64,000 nt of DNA from Collinsella sp. BA40 (GTDB lineage Bacteria; Actinomycetota; Coriobacteriia; Coriobacteriales; Coriobacteriaceae): positions 1-64,000 of the forward strand of contig NZ_VOWY01000006.1 of the NCBI RefSeq assembly GCF_008014645.1. Reading direction: 5' to 3'. The first letter of the stretch is position 1. Each line of letters opens with the position of its first letter. A program made the translations under genes and the position numbers. This document shows, one piece after another, positions 60,251 to 64,000 of the stretch. Below the pieces are notes generated by a model. The model had not been told where the DNA came from. It searched no databases and was given only the letters and a program-made list of their open reading frames with translations.

Positions 60251-61930
60251 CTAGTCTCGCGTGAGCTTGCGGCGGATGCGGTGCGGCTTGGCGGCATCCT
60301 CGCCCAGACGTTCGATACGGTTCTCCTGATAGGACTCGAAGTTGCCTTCGAACCAATGCCAATTGCCGGGATTCTCGTCCGTGCCCTCCCACGCAAGGAT
60401 GTGGGTGGCCACACGGTCAAGGAACATGCGGTCGTGGCTGATCACGACGGAGCAACCGGGGAACTCGAGCAGAGCCGACTCGAGCGACGACAAGGTTTCG
60501 ACGTCGAGGTCGTTCGTAGGCTCGTCGAGCAGCAGCAGGTTGCCGCCCTGCTTGAGCGTGAGCGCGAGGTTCAGACGGTTGCGCTCGCCACCGGACAGCA
60601 CCCCCGCGCGCTTCTGCTGGTCGGAGCCCTTGAAGCCGAAGCTGGCCACATAGGCGCGGCTGGGCACCTCGGACTCGCCGACCTGCATGATATCGAGGCC
60701 GTCGGACACGACCTCCCACAGATTCTTATCCGGGTCGATGCCCGCGCGGTTCTGGTCGACATAGGAGATCTTGACGGTCTCGCCGATCTCGAGGTTACCG
60801 CTCGTGAGCTCCTCCAGGCCGCAGATGCACTTGAAGAGCGTGGACTTACCTACGCCGTTGGGGCCGATGACGCCCACGATGCCGTTGCGCGGCAGCGTGA
60901 AGGAGAGGTCGTCGATGAGCACGCGACCGTCGAACTCCTTGTGCAGGTGCTCGGCAACCAGGACCTTGGCGCCCAGACGAGGTCCCACGGGGATGCGGAT
61001 ATCGGTGTAGTCGAGCTTCTGGCTCGCGCGAGCCTCGGCCTCCATCTCCTCGTAGCGAGCCAGACGAGCCTTGTTCTTGGCCTGTCGGGCCTTCGGAGAA
61101 GAGCGAACCCAGTCGAGCTCGGCCGCCATGCGCTTGGCAAGACGCTCGTCGCGCTGACCCTGCGCGGCGATACGTGCCGCCTTGGTTTCCAGATAGGTAG
61201 AGTAGTTGCCCTTGTAGGGATACAGGTGGCCGCGGTCGACCTCGCAGATCCATTCGGCAACGTGATCGAGGAAGTAGCGGTCGTGCGTGACGGCGAGCAC
61301 GGCGCCGGGATAGGTGCCGAGGAAGTGCTCGAGCCACAGGACGGACTCGGCATCGAGATGGTTGGTGGGCTCGTCGAGCAGGAGCAGGTCGGGCGCCTCG
61401 AGCAGCAGCTTGCACAGGGCGACGCGACGGCGCTCGCCACCGGAGAGCACGTTGACCGGCGTATCGGAATCGGGAAGCTGCAGGGCGTCCATGGCCACGC
61501 CGAGCTTCGAATCGATATCCCAGCCGTCGGCCGTATCGATCTCATCCTGCAGACGACCCATCTCGGCCATCAGCGCATCCATGTCCGCATCGGGGTCGCA
61601 CATCTCCTCGCTGATCTTGTTGAAGCGGTCGACCTTGGCAAGAATGTCGCCAAACGCCATGCGAACGTTCTCGATGACCGTCTTGTCGTCATCCAGCGGC
61701 GGCTCCTGCTGCAGGATGCCCACGGTGTAGCCGGGCGTGAGGCGAGCGTCGCCATTGGAAACCTCCTCCAGGCCAGCCATGATCTTGAGAAGGGTGGACT
61801 TGCCCATGCCGTTGGGGCCCACGACGCCGATCTTGGCACCGGGATAGAACGACAGCGTCACGTCATCCAGGATGACCTTGTCACCATGTGCCTTGCGCGC
61901 CTGGTACATCTGGTAGATGAATTCCGCCAT
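60251..61930 (-). CDS. ettA: ABC-F protein, energy-dependent translational throttle EttA
   Basis: ATG at 61930 with AAGGAG 5 bases upstream; the frame is open to 62035 without a site. The protein has 559 residues with two ABC domains and no membrane spans: Walker A GPNGMGKST and GPNGVGKST, signatures LSGGERRRVALC and LSGGERNRLNLA, Walker B LLLLDEPTNHLD and LLLLDEPTNDLD. The Arm insert (about 90-140) and the basic linker (DWVRSSPKARQAKNKARLAR) match EttA. EttA binds the ribosomal E site and gates the first elongation step by energy state. It is monocistronic and divergent from tcdA. Confidence 0.93.
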   Translation of the reverse strand: MAEFIYQMYQARKAHGDKVILDDVTLSFYPGAKIGVVGPNGMGKSTLLKIMAGLEEVSNGDARLTPGYTVGILQQEPPLDDDKTVIENVRMAFGDILAKVDRFNKISEEMCDPDADMDALMAEMGRLQDEIDTADGWDIDSKLGVAMDALQLPDSDTPVNVLSGGERRRVALCKLLLEAPDLLLLDEPTNHLDAESVLWLEHFLGTYPGAVLAVTHDRYFLDHVAEWICEVDRGHLYPYKGNYSTYLETKAARIAAQGQRDERLAKRMAAELDWVRSSPKARQAKNKARLARYEEMEAEARASQKLDYTDIRIPVGPRLGAKVLVAEHLHKEFDGRVLIDDLSFTLPRNGIVGVIGPNGVGKSTLFKCICGLEELTSGNLEIGETVKISYVDQNRAGIDPDKNLWEVVSDGLDIMQVGESEVPSRAYVASFGFKGSDQQKRAGVLSGGERNRLNLALTLKQGGNLLLLDEPTNDLDVETLSSLESALLEFPGCSVVISHDRMFLDRVATHILAWEGTDENPGNWHWFEGNFESYQENRIERLGEDAAKPHRIRRKLTRD

Positions 61931-62100
61931 TATGCTCCTTTTACCTTGTGCGAACACATCTGAACGTGCCCATTGTCGCATGGACTGCGCTGATCGCGCA
62001 GCAGGCGCACGGTAAAACCATGGGCGCCGCGGCACGGCATACCTATAATGGTTTCAACCGCGATCAACGGACCGCAGCGACCGCGAACGAAAGGATGCCC

Positions 62101-62994
62101 GTGACCACTCCCCGCGAAGACGACCAGAGCACCATCCCATCGGCTCCCTCCACGGGCGCGACCGCGCCCGAAACCGCCAAGACCAAACTCGAGGTCATCT
62201 TGGGAGCCGACGGCGTATCGCGCCTCGAGCAGGCGCGCGTGGCGGTCTTCGGGTGCGGCGGCGTGGGATCAAACTGCATCGAGGCGCTCGCCCGTGGCGG
62301 CGTGGGCACGATCGCCATCGTGGATAAGGATGTCGTCGCGCCCAGCAACATCAACCGCCAGGCCATCGCCTACCACAGCACCGTCGGACGGCGCAAAATC
62401 GATGTCACCCAGGCCATGATCGCCGACATCAATCCAGATTGCCGCGTCATCGCGCGCCACGCCTTCGTGCTCGCCGAGAACATCGAGGAGCTGCTTGCCG
62501 AGCTTGAAGATGCTTGCGGGGGCCCGTTGGATTACATCGTCGACGCCATCGACACCGTATCAACCAAGCTCGCCATCGCCAAGCTCGCCGAGGAGCGCGG
62601 ACTGGCGCTCATCAGCTCGATGGGAGGCGCGAATAAACTGCATCCCGAATGCCTGCGCATCGCCGACGTGCATAAGACGGTCAACGACTCGCTATCGCGC
62701 ATCATGCGCAAGGAATGTCGCAAGCGCGGCATCAAGCACCTGCGCGTCCTCTATTCCTGCGAAGAACCCATGCATCTGAAGGCCCGCGAAGGCGCGGCGC
62801 GCAGCGAGCGCAGCGATCTTGGCACCGCGAGCTTCATGCCGCCCATCATGGGGCAGATGATCGCCGGCGAGGTTATTCGGCAGATCTCCGGCGTCGGCGT
62901 CTCATCCGACACCGCCTCCGCCCTCGCCATGCACGATGCCGCGCAGCGCGGCGTGCTCGGCGGCCGCAAGGGCGGCAGCAAGAAGAGCTCTTAG
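62101..62994 (+). CDS. tcdA: tRNA threonylcarbamoyladenosine dehydratase (E1-like)
   Basis: The GTG at 62101 lies 6 bases after GAAAGG; the in-frame ATG at 62095 touches that site and is less likely. The protein has about 297 residues. After a short polar leader it has the ThiF/E1 fold: VAVFGCGGVGSNCIEALARG for ATP, VDKDVVAPSNINRQ, VDAIDTVSTKLA, SSMGGANKLHPE and VLYSCEEPM. TcdA (CsdL) cyclises t6A37 of tRNA to ct6A using ATP. The TatD-type gene follows after 10 bases, so an operon is likely. Confidence 0.9.
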   Translation: MTTPREDDQSTIPSAPSTGATAPETAKTKLEVILGADGVSRLEQARVAVFGCGGVGSNCIEALARGGVGTIAIVDKDVVAPSNINRQAIAYHSTVGRRKIDVTQAMIADINPDCRVIARHAFVLAENIEELLAELEDACGGPLDYIVDAIDTVSTKLAIAKLAEERGLALISSMGGANKLHPECLRIADVHKTVNDSLSRIMRKECRKRGIKHLRVLYSCEEPMHLKAREGAARSERSDLGTASFMPPIMGQMIAGEVIRQISGVGVSSDTASALAMHDAAQRGVLGGRKGGSKKSS

Positions 62995-63004
62995 GGAACC
63001 GCGC

Positions 63005-63763
63005 ATGCAACGGCTCTTCGACATGCACTGCCACCTATCCGCCATGGCCAACGCCGACGAGGTGGCGCTCGATGCGGCGAGGCTCGGTATATCCCTGATC
63101 AACATGTCGGTCTCCCCCGCCGATGCACGCGCGGCGGAACGTCTTGCCGCCCATGGGAACGTCCGCCTTGCCCGGGGCCTGCATCCTTGGTGGGTGGCGG
63201 ACGGCGCGGTCGAGCTCGACGAGATAGAGCTCGCAGCCGACGCATGCGCCGCTTCAAGGTTCGTCGGGGAGGTCGGCCTCGACTTCTCGAGGGCGCGCGA
63301 GAAGAGCGCCGAGGCCCAGATCGAGGCGTTCGAGAAAATCGCCCGGGCTTGCGAGGCCCGCGCTGCCGAGGGCAGGGTCCTATCGATCCACGCGGTTCGG
63401 TCCGCGGGGGCCGTCCTCGATATCCTCGAGGCCCATGGCATGGCGGGAGGGGCCGCCTGCATCATGCACTGGTTCTCAGGCACGAGCGACGAGCTCGCCC
63501 GGGCACGAGACCTGGGCTGCTACTTCTCCGTCGGAGACCGCATGCTCGCGACGAGGCGGGGCAGGGAGTACGCCAGGCAGGTACCCGCCGACAGACTCCT
63601 CCTCGAGACCGACGCCCCGACATCGTTCGGCGAGGACGGCGCCGCCGGGGAGATCGAGGCGCGCCTCCTCGCAACCGCTGCGGCCCTGGCCGATCTGCGC
63701 GGAGAAAAAAGGGAGCCCCTCCTCGACCGCATGGCGCGGACGAGCGAGGAGCTCCTCGGGTAG
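63005..63763 (+). CDS. TatD family metal-dependent hydrolase
   Basis: ATG at 63005 with AGGGA 7 bases upstream; an upstream extension would overlap tcdA. The protein has 252 residues. It is a TIM-barrel amidohydrolase with FDMHCHLS (metal ligands His8 and His10), RGLHPWWV, a Glu in FVGEVGLDFS, SIHAV, IMHWFSGT and LLETDAPTSF. TatD proteins are 3'-5' exonucleases or DNases acting in DNA repair and turnover, and possibly RNA quality control. The C-terminal YcfH-type layout is complete but a little short. Confidence 0.9.
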   Translation: MQRLFDMHCHLSAMANADEVALDAARLGISLINMSVSPADARAAERLAAHGNVRLARGLHPWWVADGAVELDEIELAADACAASRFVGEVGLDFSRAREKSAEAQIEAFEKIARACEARAAEGRVLSIHAVRSAGAVLDILEAHGMAGGAACIMHWFSGTSDELARARDLGCYFSVGDRMLATRRGREYARQVPADRLLLETDAPTSFGEDGAAGEIEARLLATAAALADLRGEKREPLLDRMARTSEELLG

Positions 63764-63785
63764 AAAACGATCGCGGACGCAGTCC

Positions 63786-64000
63786 CTATTGCCCCGCAAG
63801 GGAGACGACGACGTCGGCGAGGGCCCGCGCGAGCGCGCCATGGCCCTCGGGCGACAGATGGATATGGTCCACCGGACTCGGCTCGCATATCTCAGACGCG
63901 TCCAGGAACGCACACCCCTGCTCGTCCGCGATGACGCGGTACGCCGTCGCGACCTCATGCGACACCGCCACCGAGCGCATGTCGAAGGAGGATAGGACCA
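63786..64000 (-). CDS. SGNH/GDSL hydrolase, 3' end only
   Basis: The frame is open from the window edge to the stop at 63786 (71 codons). The internal ATG at 63980 is probably not the start, because the reading VLSSFDMRSVAVSHEVATAY runs smoothly through it. The end (PVDHIHLSPEGHGALARALA) carries the D-x-x-H pair of the SGNH hydrolase catalytic site. Such enzymes are esterases or lipases, often acting on acylated surface glycans. The N-terminal block with the catalytic Ser lies outside the window. Confidence 0.8.
   Translation of the reverse strand, partial: VLSSFDMRSVAVSHEVATAYRVIADEQGCAFLDASEICEPSPVDHIHLSPEGHGALARALADVVVSLAGQ

Noticed and set aside
60089-61963. A 624-codon open frame antisense to ettA
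   Set aside because: It has no start context or family signal, while ettA on the opposite strand is unambiguous.

Overview
The window looks like chromosomal DNA from a GC-rich, fermentative Gram-positive of the Coriobacteriia, probably Collinsella-like. This is inferred from gene content and was not tested by database search. The main clue is a repeated surface module that resembles an S-layer homology (SLH) domain, with the pattern F-x-DV...TPH...I-x-WLA...GIS-x-GW...FRP...R-[CA]-DMAAFLYR. It occurs three times in each of seven secreted proteins and, in more diverged form, three times in one cytoplasmic ABC ATPase. L-lactate dehydrogenase and fructose/glucose PTS parts fit a sugar-fermenting gut bacterium.

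Region 1 (1-22.1 kb) is a surface-protein island. It holds two paralogues with a shared N-terminal domain (408-2858, 12973-15315), two paralogues with a stalk-like domain (3094-4747, which appears frameshifted, and 15650-17251), a 1929-residue BspA-like leucine-rich repeat protein (4959-10748), a CAP-domain protein (17547-19166) and a leucine-rich repeat protein with its SLH-like modules at the N-terminus (19481-22087). An O-antigen-ligase-like membrane protein (10989-12794) sits among them. Three of the minus-strand surface genes share an upstream palindrome at a fixed 28-bp distance from a -10-like box.

Region 2 (22.2-38.7 kb) is a cell-wall polysaccharide locus. It contains two GT2 glycosyltransferases with a CsaB-like polysaccharide pyruvyl transferase, then a divergent ABC-2 exporter whose ATPase carries three C-terminal SLH-like modules. 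Next come two large DUF6020-like membrane proteins, an acyltransferase, a GtrB-like GT2, a GT4, two more GT2 enzymes and two GtrA-like proteins. The working model is that this locus makes, pyruvylates and exports the wall polymer that the SLH-like surface proteins bind, and that the exporter ATPase reads the same polymer through its own SLH-like modules.

Region 3 (38.7-46.2 kb) holds a DUF4430 membrane-anchored protein and a 1704-residue surface protein combining a DUF4430-like domain, a PQQ-type beta-propeller and an InlB-type repeat. A sequence strongly resembling a cobalamin riboswitch lies upstream of both. This suggests surface capture of corrinoids. A PcsB/lysozyme-like peptidoglycan enzyme is encoded divergently.

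Region 4 (46.2-64 kb) is mostly housekeeping: a nucleoid-associated protein, EIIA-Glc, ldh, an aminotransferase, a fruA-fruK operon with a divergent RpiR-type regulator, a glutamine-dependent NAD synthetase, two unrecognised genes, the ABC-F factor ettA, tcdA, a TatD-type nuclease and the 3' end of an SGNH hydrolase gene cut by the window edge. No tRNA, rRNA, CRISPR array, insertion sequence or prophage was seen.
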